A stretch of DNA of 64,000 nucleotides. It comes from Clostridium sp. M62/1. GTDB taxonomy: Bacteria; Bacillota; Clostridia; Lachnospirales; Lachnospiraceae. The translations under genes and the position numbers were made by a program. Positions 26,574 through 35,458 of this stretch are shown here, piece by piece (the first letter of the stretch is position 1; every line of letters begins with the position of its first letter). The notes beneath the pieces are model-generated. The model made no database searches and was not told the origin of the DNA. It worked only from the letters and a program-made list of their open reading frames with translations. The stretch lies in contig NZ_CP085988.1 of NCBI RefSeq assembly GCF_020736365.1, positions 1,618,001 through 1,682,000 of the forward strand, in the 5' to 3' direction.

Positions 26574-27446
26574 TTACGGCGAACATTTGCCGCAGAGGCC
26601 GCAGGCGGAGGGGGCGGTGGCGCAGCCTCCCATGGCTGTCTCCCGCAGCTCCGGGGGAAGGCGTCTTCCCACGCTGTACATCACTTCCAGCATCTCGTCA
26701 AAGGGGATAAGCTGGCGCACATGGCTGAGGGCCAGTTCCGCGGCTACCAGGGCGTTTGCGACTCCGGCTGCATTCCGCCCCTGGCAGGGACATTCCACCA
26801 GGCCGCTGATAGGATCGCAGACAAGGCCCAGCATATTCATGAGAACTGTGGAGGCAGCATCCAGACACTGAGATGGGGAGCCTCCCATCAGTTCCACTGC
26901 GGCGGAGGCAGCCATGGCCGACGCAACGCCGACCTCGGCCTGACATCCGCCTACAGCCCCTGCTACGGTAGCGTTGCGCATGGCCAGGTAGCCCACGGCA
27001 CCGGCATTGAACAGCACGTCAACGATTCTGTCATCGCAGATGTGATATTCCTCCTTTAAGGCCAGTAAGAGGCCTGGGACAATGCCTGAGGAGCCTGCCG
27101 TGGGAGCTGCCACGATGAGGCCCATGGAAGCGTTGACCTCCAGAACAGCCATGGCGTAGGCGATGCCCCGGTCCAGCACGCCGCCTCCGATATTCTCTCC
27201 CTTTGCCCGGTGTTCACTCAAAAGTCTGGCTTCCCCGCCGATAAGGCCCCCCATGGACTTCTTAGGGGAGAGGATGGGAGAGAAAGCAGCCTCTTTCATA
27301 ATTTCCAGCACCCGCTTCATGCGAGCACAGATAAGTTCGTCGGTGGTTTCCCCCAGTTCGCACTCTCTTAGCTTCATCACCTCAGAGATAGGGAGACGGT
27401 GTGTCTGGCACAATTTCAGCAGTTCTTTTCCATTCTTAAAATCCAT
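26574..27446 (-). CDS. sdaAA: L-serine dehydratase, iron-sulfur alpha subunit
   Basis: The catalytic subunit of the oxygen-sensitive 4Fe-4S L-serine deaminase, which makes pyruvate and ammonia. The 290 residues show the family segments PTAGSSGIVPGLLLALKE, NATVAGAVGGCQAEVG and the cluster-binding cysteines in VCDPISGLVECPCQGRN. The C-terminal CGLCGKC tail adds further cysteines. GGGAGGAAGG lies before the start on the minus strand. It is the last gene of an operon with the beta subunit and a symporter, 16 bases after the beta gene, and it faces the phosphoesterase gene across the hairpin cluster. Confidence 0.96.
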   Translation of the reverse strand: MDFKNGKELLKLCQTHRLPISEVMKLRECELGETTDELICARMKRVLEIMKEAAFSPILSPKKSMGGLIGGEARLLSEHRAKGENIGGGVLDRGIAYAMAVLEVNASMGLIVAAPTAGSSGIVPGLLLALKEEYHICDDRIVDVLFNAGAVGYLAMRNATVAGAVGGCQAEVGVASAMAASAAVELMGGSPSQCLDAASTVLMNMLGLVCDPISGLVECPCQGRNAAGVANALVAAELALSHVRQLIPFDEMLEVMYSVGRRLPPELRETAMGGCATAPSACGLCGKCSP

Positions 27447-27462
27447 GATTTTCCTTCCTCCC

Positions 27463-28134
27463 TTACAGTTGTATCAGCATGACATCTTTCACATCGGGAT
27501 TTTCCTTGATCCGGTCCGGGATGCCTTCAGGGAGGATGCCGTCAAATTCCACAATGCTGTAGGCGGTGCTCCCTTTGGATTCACGAAAGAGCTTCAGGAA
27601 GGCGATATTGATATTGGCCCGGTTGAGGCAGTCGGTGATATGGGCGATGACTCCCTGCCTGTCCCGCTGAATTACGATCAGCGTGTTGTATTCGCCTGAG
27701 AAATCCACCTCCACCTGATTGATACGCGTGATGCGGACCTTTCCGCCGCCCAGAGATTCGCCGCGCACCGTCATCACACGGCCTGAGTCACTGGTCATGC
27801 GGATGTCGACGGTATTGGGATGGATCTCTGTTTCTGTCTCGTCTGGGGTGAAGGTATATAAAAGTCCCCGGTCGGCGGCGATGGAGAAGGAGTCGGGAAT
27901 CCTCTTGTCATCTGTGTGAAAGCCCATGATTCCGCCGAGAAGCGCCCGGTCGGTGCCGTGACCCCGGTAAGTTTTGGCAAAGGAGCCATACAGGGTGAAG
28001 TCCACCTGTTTTAAGGAGCCGCCCGGCATCATCTTCCGGGCCAGGAGGGCGATGGAGGCAGCTCCGGCTGTGTGTGAGCTGGAAGGGCCGATCATGTTGG
28101 GCCCCAGAACGTCAAATACACTGATAAAAGCCAT
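27463..28134 (-). CDS. sdaAB: L-serine dehydratase, beta subunit
   Basis: The 223-residue regulatory subunit of the two-subunit enzyme. The N-terminal domain has LGPNMIGPSSSHTAGAASIA, the conserved Ser-Ser-His-Thr segment that occurs in all SDH enzymes. A C-terminal ACT domain (about residues 148-222; NTLIVIQRDRQGVIAHITDC) probably binds serine. GAAGGGAG precedes the ATG. It lies 19 bases after the symporter gene and 16 bases before the alpha gene, so all three should be translated from one mRNA. Confidence 0.95.
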   Translation of the reverse strand: MAFISVFDVLGPNMIGPSSSHTAGAASIALLARKMMPGGSLKQVDFTLYGSFAKTYRGHGTDRALLGGIMGFHTDDKRIPDSFSIAADRGLLYTFTPDETETEIHPNTVDIRMTSDSGRVMTVRGESLGGGKVRITRINQVEVDFSGEYNTLIVIQRDRQGVIAHITDCLNRANINIAFLKLFRESKGSTAYSIVEFDGILPEGIPDRIKENPDVKDVMLIQL

Positions 28135-28153
28135 AGAAATTCAGCTCCCTTCT

Positions 28154-29365
28154 TTAAGCGTTTTTTTCGATAAATTTATGATAGATGGTGTCTACAATCA
28201 CGCCGATGGCGTTGTCGCCGGATACATTGCAGGCTGTTCCGAAGGAGTCCTGTGTAATGTAGAGGGCAACCATGATGGCGCAGATAGGGCCGTCCGGATC
28301 GCCGGCTGCGGTGCCGAAGATCATGTAGAGAAACGGCAGGGCAGTCATAATAGAACCGCCCGGAGCGCCCGGTGATGCTACCATCGCGATGCCCAGAGTC
28401 ATGATAAAGGGGATGACGGTGGACAGGCTGATGGGAAACTGATTCATCAGACAGACGGCAGTGGCGCAGGCTGTGATGGTGATCATGGAGCCTGCCATGT
28501 GGATATTGGCGCAGAGGGGAACGACGAAATTGCGGATCTGCTCGCAGATGCCGTCAGCCCTGGCGCATTCCAGATTGACCGGGATGGTGGCCGCGGAGGA
28601 CTGGGTTCCCAGGGCTGTGGTGTAGCCTGGAATCTGGTTCCTGATCAGGGTGACAGGATTCTTGTGACTGATAACTCCTGCCAGGGTGAACTGCACGGCA
28701 ATGCAGATCAGGTGCATGACAATTACAACCAGGAATACCTTCCAGAGTATGCCGAGAATGGCGAAGGTCTTTCCGGAACGTGTCATATCCACAAAGGTTC
28801 CGCAGATATAGAGGGGAAGGAAGGGAATGATGGCCGTGTGCAGCCCCCTGTCGATAATGCCGGAGAAGTCCTTCATGCCGTTGTAGAGGGTGTCGCTGAT
28901 CTCCCTTCCGCGCATGGCGGACAGGCAAAGCCCCAGCATAAAGGCAAAAACTACGGCAGAAAGCGTGTCCATTAAGGGGATAATGGAGATGCTGAAGTAG
29001 GGTTCAAGGGAAACGCCGGATGTGGCGGCAATCTGCGCCATGGCGCCCTCGCTCATAAAGTGCGGAAACAGACTCCTTGCAACCAGATAGGAGCAGGAGC
29101 CTGCCGCAAGGGTGGAAGCGTAGGCAATGGCAACAGTTATGAGAAGCAGCTTTCCGGCACCCTGGGACAGATCTGCGATTCCCATGGTAACGTAGGCCAG
29201 GATCATAAGGGGGATGACAAATTTCAAAAAGGTACTGAAAATACCGGAGGCGGTAACCACGGCACGGCAGACCGGCTCCGGCAGGAACTGACCAATCAGA
29301 ATACCGAGAATAATGGCAATAATCAGCCTAGGAACTAGGCCCAGCTTTTTCTTTTTCTTTTCCAT
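28154..29365 (-). CDS. Dicarboxylate/amino acid:cation symporter, probable serine carrier
   Basis: A 403-residue member of the DAACS (glutamate/aspartate/SstT) family with about eight membrane helices and two re-entrant loops. Visible hallmarks are the serine-rich loop TQSSAATIPVNLE near the middle and SFGTACNVSGDNAIGVIVD near the end, where the NMDGT-type substrate region is altered. The frame begins at 29431, but AAGGAG about 12 bases before the ATG at 29365 (MEKKKKKLGLVP) makes that the better start. Being first in an operon with serine dehydratase, it most likely imports serine or threonine with sodium (inference). Confidence 0.88.
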   Translation of the reverse strand: MEKKKKKLGLVPRLIIAIILGILIGQFLPEPVCRAVVTASGIFSTFLKFVIPLMILAYVTMGIADLSQGAGKLLLITVAIAYASTLAAGSCSYLVARSLFPHFMSEGAMAQIAATSGVSLEPYFSISIIPLMDTLSAVVFAFMLGLCLSAMRGREISDTLYNGMKDFSGIIDRGLHTAIIPFLPLYICGTFVDMTRSGKTFAILGILWKVFLVVIVMHLICIAVQFTLAGVISHKNPVTLIRNQIPGYTTALGTQSSAATIPVNLECARADGICEQIRNFVVPLCANIHMAGSMITITACATAVCLMNQFPISLSTVIPFIMTLGIAMVASPGAPGGSIMTALPFLYMIFGTAAGDPDGPICAIMVALYITQDSFGTACNVSGDNAIGVIVDTIYHKFIEKNA

Positions 29366-29485
29366 AAGTACAAAATTCTCCTTTGTATTGGTATGAGAAG
29401 GAAGAGAGGGCTTCAGCAAATGCTCTCCCAAAGCCGCCTTTGTACAGCTGTCTGGCAGGAGTACGATTGACGTCTTTGTGGGACT

Positions 29486-29515
29486 ATTGTATCATAATTA
29501 GTATACATTATTCAA
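29486..29515 (-). promoter_or_regulatory. Promoter of the symporter-sdaAB-sdaAA operon
   Basis: On the minus strand TTGAAT (29515-29510), 18 bases, TACAAT (29491-29486). The spacer contains GTATAC. It gives a leader of about 115 bases before the ATG at 29365. The rest of the 29366-29818 gap shows only the divergent promoter for scpA and an AT-rich stretch (29510-29585). Confidence 0.6.
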
Positions 29516-29723
29516 ATTCATAAAATATATAGATTTGTTGAAAAAAATTAATACTGTAAAATTAATGCTGAAATTTAATACTGAAGGGAAATCGTCCGGG
29601 AGGAGCCGGAACGGTTAGCTGAACCTGCCGGGATGAATCCGGGCAGAGGCTTATGGACGCCCTATCAGGGCAGAAATTTCTGCAGCTTCTGCAGCTGAGG
29701 TATGGCAGGATCTGTGACGCAGG

Positions 29724-29752
29724 TTTACTTTGAATGGAAAATCTGCTATACT
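29724..29752 (+). promoter_or_regulatory. Promoter of scpAB
   Basis: TTTACT (29724-29729), 17 bases, then the extended -10 TGCTATACT (29744-29752). The leader to the ATG at 29819 is about 60 bases. Confidence 0.6.
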
Positions 29753-29818
29753 GAGATTTTCTGAGATTTTATGAAACGGAACGGATGACGGTGTGAAAGC
29801 GCACAGGGGACAGAGAAT

Positions 29819-30619
29819 ATGGGAATTTCTTACAAGCTGGAGCATTTCGAGGGACCTCTCGATCTGCTTTTGCATCTGATCGAAAAAAATAAGGTAAGCA
29901 TTTACGATATTCCGATTGTGACGATCACAGAACAGTATTTAGACTATGTGAACCACATGGATATCAGAGATCTGGACTTAGTCAGCGAGTTTCTGGTGAT
30001 GGCGGCTACGCTGCTTGACATTAAGGCAAGGATGCTGCTTCCTAAGGAGGAAAAGCCGGAGCGGGAAGGGGAGGATCCGAGGGCTGAGCTGGTGAGACGC
30101 CTGCTGGAATACAAGATGTATAAGTTTATGGCCAGAGAGCTGGAGGAGATGGAAGAGGGGGCGGAGCGCCTTCTGTTTAAAGGGCCTACGATTCCGGAGG
30201 AAGTGGCAAAATATGAGGAGCCGGTGGATCTGGACAGCCTTCTGGACGGCCTGACTCTGGCAAAGCTCCAGGAGATATTCGAGTCTGTGCTCCGCAGGGG
30301 TGACAACAGGAGAGACCCGGTGAGAAGCAGCTTTGGAACCATAAAAAAAGAGCCGGTAAGTCTGGAAGAGAAGCTCACCTTCGTACTGTCCTATGCCAGA
30401 AAAAACAGGAGGTTCAGTTTCAGGCAGATGCTGGAATACTCCAGGGACAGGATGGAGATCGTCGTTTCCTTTCTGGCAGTGCTGGAACTGATGAAGGTCG
30501 GGAGAATCCGCCTGTCACAGGCATCCATAGACGATGATATGTACATAGAGGCGCTGGAGCCTGAGGAAGAAGAGGCGCCGGAGAACTTCCGGGAGGAGGG
30601 CTCAGGCTCTGAAAGCTGA
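29819..30619 (+). CDS. scpA: Segregation and condensation protein A
   Basis: The kleisin subunit of the SMC-ScpAB condensin that organises and segregates the chromosome. The 266 residues show the conserved N-terminal LEHFEGPLDLLLHLIEKNK (about residues 7-25) and FLVMAATLLDIKARMLLP (about 60-77), an acidic variable linker, and a C-terminal winged helix that contacts the SMC head (RKNRRFSFRQMLEYS to FLAVLELMKVGRI). An acidic tail follows. It is paired with scpB, 112 bases downstream, as in most Firmicutes. Confidence 0.96.
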   Translation: MGISYKLEHFEGPLDLLLHLIEKNKVSIYDIPIVTITEQYLDYVNHMDIRDLDLVSEFLVMAATLLDIKARMLLPKEEKPEREGEDPRAELVRRLLEYKMYKFMARELEEMEEGAERLLFKGPTIPEEVAKYEEPVDLDSLLDGLTLAKLQEIFESVLRRGDNRRDPVRSSFGTIKKEPVSLEEKLTFVLSYARKNRRFSFRQMLEYSRDRMEIVVSFLAVLELMKVGRIRLSQASIDDDMYIEALEPEEEEAPENFREEGSGSES

Positions 30620-30731
30620 ATACGGAGAAAATTCGGGGCACCGGGTGCAGGAAGGGCGGCAGCAGCCAGGGAGTCTGCCGGCCAGGGACAGGCGCCATAA
30701 AAGCAGGAGGCATAGAAACGGGAGATAAGCG

Positions 30732-31424
30732 ATGGATAAAAGAGAGGGAGCAGAATTAAAAAGGGAAGAGGCCATAGTGGAGGCGGTTCTCTTTACCATG
30801 GGAAAATCGGTGGAGCTTAGGCAGCTTGCCGCTGCCATCGGAAAAAGCGAGGAGGAGGCAAAAGAGGCGGTGTCGGAGCTTTCCAGGCGGTATGACAGGG
30901 AGAAGAGGGGGCTTCGCATCATCGAGCTTTCAGGCAGCTATCAGATGTGTACCAGGGCTGAGTATTATGAGAATCTGATCCGCGTGGCAAAGGCGCCCAA
31001 AAAGCAGGTGCTGTCAGACGTGGTTCTGGAGACACTGTCCATTATCGCCTATAAACAGCCGATCACAAAGATTGAGATTGAGCAGATCCGGGGAGTGAAG
31101 TCGGATCACGCGGTGAACCGCCTTATCGAGTACAACCTTGTCTATGAGGTGGGACGTCTGGACGCCCCGGGGCGGCCGGCACTGTTTGCCACTACGGAGG
31201 AGTTTCTGCGCAGGTTCGGTGTGGGAAGCATGGAGGAGCTGCCGGTGATTGATCCCCAGCAGCTTGACGAGTTCAAGCTGGAGGTGGAGGAGGAGCTGTC
31301 CATGAACCCGGAGGAGCTGCAGGCTGTGCTGGAGACGGCAGCGGCATCAGAGAAGGAGGATGGGAAAGCGGAAGAGGGAGAAACCGAAGGAGAAGGCGAA
31401 GGGAAAAAACAGGAGCAGGAATAG
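30732..31424 (+). CDS. scpB: Segregation and condensation protein B
   Basis: The second non-SMC condensin subunit, with two tandem winged-helix domains. The conserved core includes EAVLFTMGKSVELRQLAAAIG near the start and VLETLSIIAYKQPITKIEIE, then IRGVKSDHAVNRL and GRPALFATTEEFLRRFG (about residues 95-165). After the core, from about residue 190 to 230, comes a low-complexity Glu/Gly/Lys tail with no recognisable fold, longer than in many homologues. GGGAGATAAGCG precedes the ATG. Confidence 0.96.
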   Translation: MDKREGAELKREEAIVEAVLFTMGKSVELRQLAAAIGKSEEEAKEAVSELSRRYDREKRGLRIIELSGSYQMCTRAEYYENLIRVAKAPKKQVLSDVVLETLSIIAYKQPITKIEIEQIRGVKSDHAVNRLIEYNLVYEVGRLDAPGRPALFATTEEFLRRFGVGSMEELPVIDPQQLDEFKLEVEEELSMNPEELQAVLETAAASEKEDGKAEEGETEGEGEGKKQEQE

Positions 31425-31453
31425 AGAGCTGGCGAAAATTCGGAAACAGTCTG

Positions 31454-31497
31454 GACGCCCCTGACAGGCAGGGCGTTCGTCTCGTTTCTGTTTTTTT
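31454..31497 (+). terminator. Probable terminator of scpAB
   Basis: GACGCCC (31454-31460) pairs with GGGCGTT (31471-31477, one G-T pair). The T run (31491-31497) starts 13 bases later, so the fit is imperfect. From here to 31740 I see no gene or clear signal. Confidence 0.5.
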
Positions 31498-31743
31498 GCG
31501 CTGAAAGCTATACCTGTGCCGATGAAAGCGGGCAGGGATGTGCCGGGTTTTGCAGACTGTTTCCATCTGGCTTCTGGGCAGGAAAGATTAGCCCTGCATG
31601 TATACAGAAAAAAGTTTTTCTGGTTTCTTCCGCACAGGATAAGGCTTTACGGCCTGTCAAGCATTTTTTGAGGGAAAATGGCTCTTGACTTCCTATAGGG
31701 CAGATGATACGATAGGGTTCAGGTATGACACAGGATATTGTGT

Positions 31744-31818
31744 TTGAAGTGATAAATACGACTAAATATAGTTTATTGTATACAATATATTGTGCTGACA
31801 GCCGGGCCGTGTCCGGCT
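31744..31818 (+). promoter_or_regulatory. nrdD promoter with two NrdR-box-like palindromes and a leader hairpin
   Basis: TTGAAG (31744-31749), 17 bases, TATAGT (31767-31772) form the promoter. One palindrome, ACTAAATATAGTTT (31761-31774), covers the -10. The second, TACAATATATTGTG (31781-31794), lies across the expected start point; their centres are 20 bp apart, two helical turns. Both resemble the NrdR consensus (ACAC-A-TATA-T-GTGT type). A small hairpin, AGCCGG (31800-31805) with CCGGCT (31813-31818) followed by TTT, lies in the leader. NrdR would repress when dATP is plentiful. Confidence 0.65.
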
Positions 31819-31873
31819 TTTGTATTCTATGAAAAGGCAGCACAGGAGCAGGATATCAAGGAGGTAAAGGGAA

Positions 31874-34006
31874 ATGAAGTGCAGCGAGATAAAAGTGATA
31901 AAGAAGGACGGAACCAGGGAGGATTTTAATGTCCAGAAGGTGGTAGTGGCAGTGAACAAGTCCGCCGAGAGGGCCATGATCCAGTTCTCACAGGCGGAGC
32001 TCAACTTTATCTGTCAGTTTGTGGAGGAGAAGGCAGAGGCTCTTGGGACTGCTGAGATTCCCATCGCCCAGATGCACAATCTGGTGGAGGGAGCTCTTGA
32101 GAGGGTCAACCCTCTCGTGGCCAAGAGCTACCGGGATTACCGCAACTATAAGCAGGACTTTGTGCAGATGCTGGATGAGGTTTACAAGAAGAGCCAGTCT
32201 ATCATGTATATCGGCGACAAGGAAAATTCCAACACAGACAGCGCCCTGGTATCCACAAAGAGAAGCCTGATTTTTAACGAGCTGAATAAGGAGCTCTATA
32301 AGAAATTTTTCATGACGGTGGAGGAGCTTCAGGCCTGCCGCGACGGTTATCTCTACATCCATGATATGTCTGCCCGCAGAGATACGATGAACTGCTGCCT
32401 CTTCGACGTAAAGAGCGTGCTGACAGGGGGATTCGAGATGGGAAACCTCTGGTACAATGAGCCAAAGACCCTTGATGTGGCCTTCGACGTCATCGGAGAT
32501 ATTGTCCTGAGCGCCGCCAGCCAGCAGTACGGAGGCTTTACGGTTCCCAGCGTGGAGGAGATTCTGGCGCCCTATGCGGAGAAATCCTATGCAAAATACA
32601 TTGAAAAATATACGGGGCTCGGGCTTAATGAGAAGAAGGCCGAGGAGGTGGCCTGGGCTGATGTTCAGAGGGATATGGAGCAGGGATTCCAGGGCTGGGA
32701 GTATAAGTTCAACTCCGTTTCCTCCAGCCGCGGAGACTATCCGTTTATTACCATGACAGCGGGAACCGGAAGGAGCCGCTTTGCGAAGATGGCCACCATC
32801 ACCATGCTGGACGTGAGAAGAAAGGGACAGGGAAAGGAAGGCCACAAAAAGCCGGTGCTGTTCCCGAAGCTGGTGTTCCTCTACGATGAAAACCTGCACG
32901 GACCGGGAAAGGAGCTGGAGGACGTATTTGAGGCGGGAATCCGCTGTTCCTCCAAGACCATGTATCCCGATTGGCTGTCCCTGACCGGCGAGGGCTATAT
33001 TGCCGGCATGTACAAAAAATATGGAAAGATTATCTCCCCCATGGGCTGCCGCGCCTTCCTCTCTCCCTGGTATGAGAGAGGCGGCATGGAGCCGGCGGAC
33101 GAGAACGACGTGCCCCGCTTTGTGGGACGCTTTAACATTGGCGTCGTGAGCCTCCACCTTCCGATGATTCTCGCCAAGGCAAGGCAGGAGAGCCGCGATT
33201 TCTATGAGGTGTTAGACTACTATCTGGAGCTGATCCGAAAGATCCACATCCGCACCTATGCTTACCTGGGCGAGATGCGCGCCTCCACGAACCCGCTGGC
33301 CTACTGCGAGGGCGGCTTCTACGGCGGACACCTGGGCCTTCACGACAAAATCAAGCCTCTGTTAAAGACAGCAACGGCGTCCTTCGGCATTACTGCCTTC
33401 AACGAGCTTCAGGAGCTTTACAACGGAAAGTCACTGGTGGAGGACGGACAGTTTGCCCTGGAGGTGCTCCGGCACATTAATGACAAGGTGAACCAGTTCA
33501 AGAAGGAGGACGGAAACCTCTATGCCATCTACGCAACTCCTGCTGAGAATCTGTGCGGCTTACAGGTAAAGCAGTTCAGAAAGAAATACGGAATTATCGA
33601 GAATGTGTCCGACAGGGAGTATGTGAGCAACGGTTTCCACTGCCATGTGACGGAGGACATTACCCCGATTCAGAAGCAGGATCTGGAGTACCGTTTCTGG
33701 GAGCTGTCAAACGGCGGAAAGATCCAGTATGTGAAATATCCGATTGCCTACAACACAGATGCCATCCGCACCCTGGTGCGCAGGGCTATGAAGATGGGCT
33801 TTTACGAGGGCGTCAACCTGTCCCTGTCCTACTGCGATGACTGCGGCCATGAGGAGTTAAACATGGACGTATGCCCCAAGTGCGGCAGCAGGAACCTCAC
33901 AAAGATTGACAGGATGAACGGCTACCTGAGCTATTCCCGCGTAAAAGGCGATACAAGGCTCAACGATGCGAAGATGGCGGAGATTGCCGAGCGAAAATCC
34001 ATGTAA
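31874..34006 (+). CDS. nrdD: Anaerobic ribonucleoside-triphosphate reductase
   Basis: A class III glycyl-radical enzyme that makes dNTPs from NTPs without oxygen. The 710-residue protein begins with an ATP-cone allosteric domain (about residues 5-95; VIKKDGTREDFNVQKVVVAV). The ten-stranded barrel includes MNCCLFDV and the allosteric/catalytic loops. A zinc site is formed by CDDCG and CPKCG near 655-675. The glycyl radical site is Gly683 in RMNGYLSY. It lacks the redoxin domain of the second reductase in this window. AAGGAGG lies upstream of the start. The activase nrdG follows after a hairpin. Confidence 0.95.
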   Translation: MKCSEIKVIKKDGTREDFNVQKVVVAVNKSAERAMIQFSQAELNFICQFVEEKAEALGTAEIPIAQMHNLVEGALERVNPLVAKSYRDYRNYKQDFVQMLDEVYKKSQSIMYIGDKENSNTDSALVSTKRSLIFNELNKELYKKFFMTVEELQACRDGYLYIHDMSARRDTMNCCLFDVKSVLTGGFEMGNLWYNEPKTLDVAFDVIGDIVLSAASQQYGGFTVPSVEEILAPYAEKSYAKYIEKYTGLGLNEKKAEEVAWADVQRDMEQGFQGWEYKFNSVSSSRGDYPFITMTAGTGRSRFAKMATITMLDVRRKGQGKEGHKKPVLFPKLVFLYDENLHGPGKELEDVFEAGIRCSSKTMYPDWLSLTGEGYIAGMYKKYGKIISPMGCRAFLSPWYERGGMEPADENDVPRFVGRFNIGVVSLHLPMILAKARQESRDFYEVLDYYLELIRKIHIRTYAYLGEMRASTNPLAYCEGGFYGGHLGLHDKIKPLLKTATASFGITAFNELQELYNGKSLVEDGQFALEVLRHINDKVNQFKKEDGNLYAIYATPAENLCGLQVKQFRKKYGIIENVSDREYVSNGFHCHVTEDITPIQKQDLEYRFWELSNGGKIQYVKYPIAYNTDAIRTLVRRAMKMGFYEGVNLSLSYCDDCGHEELNMDVCPKCGSRNLTKIDRMNGYLSYSRVKGDTRLNDAKMAEIAERKSM

Positions 34007-34021
34007 AGGCAGATCGGTTCT

Positions 34022-34048
34022 GAAGGCCCCGAAGTTTTCGGGGTCTTC
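34022..34048 (+). terminator. Hairpin between nrdD and nrdG
   Basis: GAAGGCCCCGAA (34022-34033) pairs with TTCGGGGTCTTC (34037-34048) across a three-base loop, with one G-T pair. There is no T tract, so it more likely stabilises the nrdD mRNA or lowers nrdG expression than fully terminates. Confidence 0.55.
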
Positions 34049-34102
34049 GGGAAAGCGGACGAGAACGGATAGATAAAGGAAAAAAGATAGAGGACAGATG
34101 AT

Positions 34103-34594
34103 ATGCGCTATCACAATATAACGAAGGATGACATGTTAAACGGAGACGGGCTTCGCGTGGTGCTCTGGGTGGCGGGCTGCTGCCATGGCTGCAAGGGCTG
34201 CCACAATCCGGTGACCTGGGATATCGAGGGCGGACTGCCTTTTGACAGGGAGGCTAAGGCAGAGCTGTTTGCAGAGCTTGAGAAACCCTATATTTCCGGT
34301 GTGACCTTAAGCGGGGGAGATCCCCTCCACCCGGGCAACCGGGAGGAAATCGGCAGGCTGATGGAAGAGATCAGGGAGAGATTTCCGGATAAGACTATCT
34401 GGCTCTACACAGGCTACGACTGGGAGCAGGTGAGAGAGCTGCCTTATCTTGCATTCGCCGATGTCCTGGTGGACGGAAGGTTCCTGGAGGAGCTGAAGAA
34501 CGAGGATCTGTACTGGCGGGGAAGCTCAAACCAGAGGGTGATCGACGTGAAGAAATCTCTGGAGAGCGGAGAGGTTGTGCTTCACTGCCAGTAG
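34103..34594 (+). CDS. nrdG: Anaerobic ribonucleotide reductase activase
   Basis: A radical SAM enzyme that installs the glycyl radical on NrdD. The 163-residue protein has the cluster motif C-x3-C-x2-C within AGCCHGCKGCHNP and the SAM-contact GGDPL in TLSGGDPLHPGN. The length is normal for NrdG. The ATG at 34103 follows GAGGAC. It is the only activase in the window and may serve both NrdD proteins (inference). Confidence 0.96.
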   Translation: MRYHNITKDDMLNGDGLRVVLWVAGCCHGCKGCHNPVTWDIEGGLPFDREAKAELFAELEKPYISGVTLSGGDPLHPGNREEIGRLMEEIRERFPDKTIWLYTGYDWEQVRELPYLAFADVLVDGRFLEELKNEDLYWRGSSNQRVIDVKKSLESGEVVLHCQ

Positions 34595-34787
34595 GGGTAT
34601 ATAAATTTCGGGGCGGCCGGCAGAGACAGATTTGACAGGCAGCCGATTAAGAGGGAAAAGAGAAGAGAGAAGGCAGGAAACGCCTTTCAGGACGGGCTGA
34701 AGCTCAGGCAGCATCAGCAGGCGGAAGGTAAGTTCTGAGAGGGAACACAGACGGAGGACAGGCAGAAAATATAGAGAAAAATGCAGA

Positions 34788-34833
34788 AAAAAGCCAGTGC
34801 ATATCAGAAACCGCGTGATATGACCTGGCTTTT
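34788..34833. terminator. Hairpin downstream of nrdG, possibly bidirectional
   Basis: AAAAAGCCAG (34788-34797) pairs with CTGGCTTTT (34825-34833), with an inner CATATCA/TGATATG pairing (34800-34806 and 34816-34822). A flanks on one side and T on the other fit a terminator usable in both directions, although it is 190 bases past the nrdG stop. The rest of the 34595-34914 gap shows nothing recognisable. Confidence 0.55.
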
Positions 34834-34914
34834 CCTGGATTGTGAGAGAGGAACGAAGCCGTATCACACGGCAAAGCGGATGGCAAGGGGCTGATTTTTT
34901 GTCTCCAAAAACCC

Positions 34915-34943
34915 GTGACATTCTCCCGGCGGAATGGTAAAAT
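34915..34943 (+). promoter_or_regulatory. Promoter of dut
   Basis: GTGACA (34915-34920), 17 bases, TAAAAT (34938-34943), about 50 bases before the start of dut. Confidence 0.55.
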
Positions 34944-34994
34944 AGCAGGGAAATCAGAACCAATGGAGATGAAAGAGAGGAACCAGGAAAACAG

Positions 34995-35426
34995 ATGAAA
35001 ATCAGAATTAAATATTTTACGGACAAAATTGATAAACTGTGTTATATAGACGGAAAATCCGACTGGATTGATCTGCGGGCTTCAGAAGATGTGGAGCTGA
35101 AAGCCGGTGAGTTTGCCCTGATCCCCCTCGGAGTGGCCATGGAGCTTCCAAAGGGCTACGAGGCCCATGTGGTGCCCAGGAGCAGCACCTTCAAAAATTT
35201 CGGTGTGATCCAGACGAATCATATGGGTGTCATCGATGAAACCTACTGCGGAGATCAGGACCAGTGGTTTTTCCCGGCCTATGCGCTGAGGGATACGGTG
35301 ATCCATGTCAATGACCGGATCTGCCAGTTCCGTATTATGGAGCATCAGCCTGCCTTTGCCTTCGAGGAAACAGAAACCCTGGGCAATGAGAACAGAGGCG
35401 GACACGGAAGCACAGGGAAGAATTAA
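34995..35426 (+). CDS. dut: dUTP diphosphatase
   Basis: Hydrolyses dUTP to dUMP, keeping uracil out of DNA and supplying thymidylate synthesis. The 143-residue trimeric-type enzyme shows the usual motifs in order: [15 protein letters not shown] (Ser for phosphate contact), [10 protein letters not shown] (catalytic Asp region), ICQFRIM, and the C-terminal glycine-rich RGGHGSTG that closes over the substrate. Its place next to nrdD-nrdG makes a nucleotide supply neighbourhood. GAGAGG precedes the start. Confidence 0.93.
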   Translation: MKIRIKYFTDKIDKLCYIDGKSDWIDLRASEDVELKAGEFALIPLGVAMELPKGYEAHVVPRSSTFKNFGVIQTNHMGVIDETYCGDQDQWFFPAYALRDTVIHVNDRICQFRIMEHQPAFAFEETETLGNENRGGHGSTGKN

Positions 35427-35458
35427 GAAGCCTGAAGGCTTCGGAAGGTGAGGGGCAG

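Noticed and set aside
31764-31795. AT-rich palindromes before nrdD considered as a Fur- or Fnr-type site
   Set aside because: The TATA-centred palindromes lack the TTGAT-ATCAA or GATAAT patterns, and the downstream gene makes NrdR the simpler explanation.
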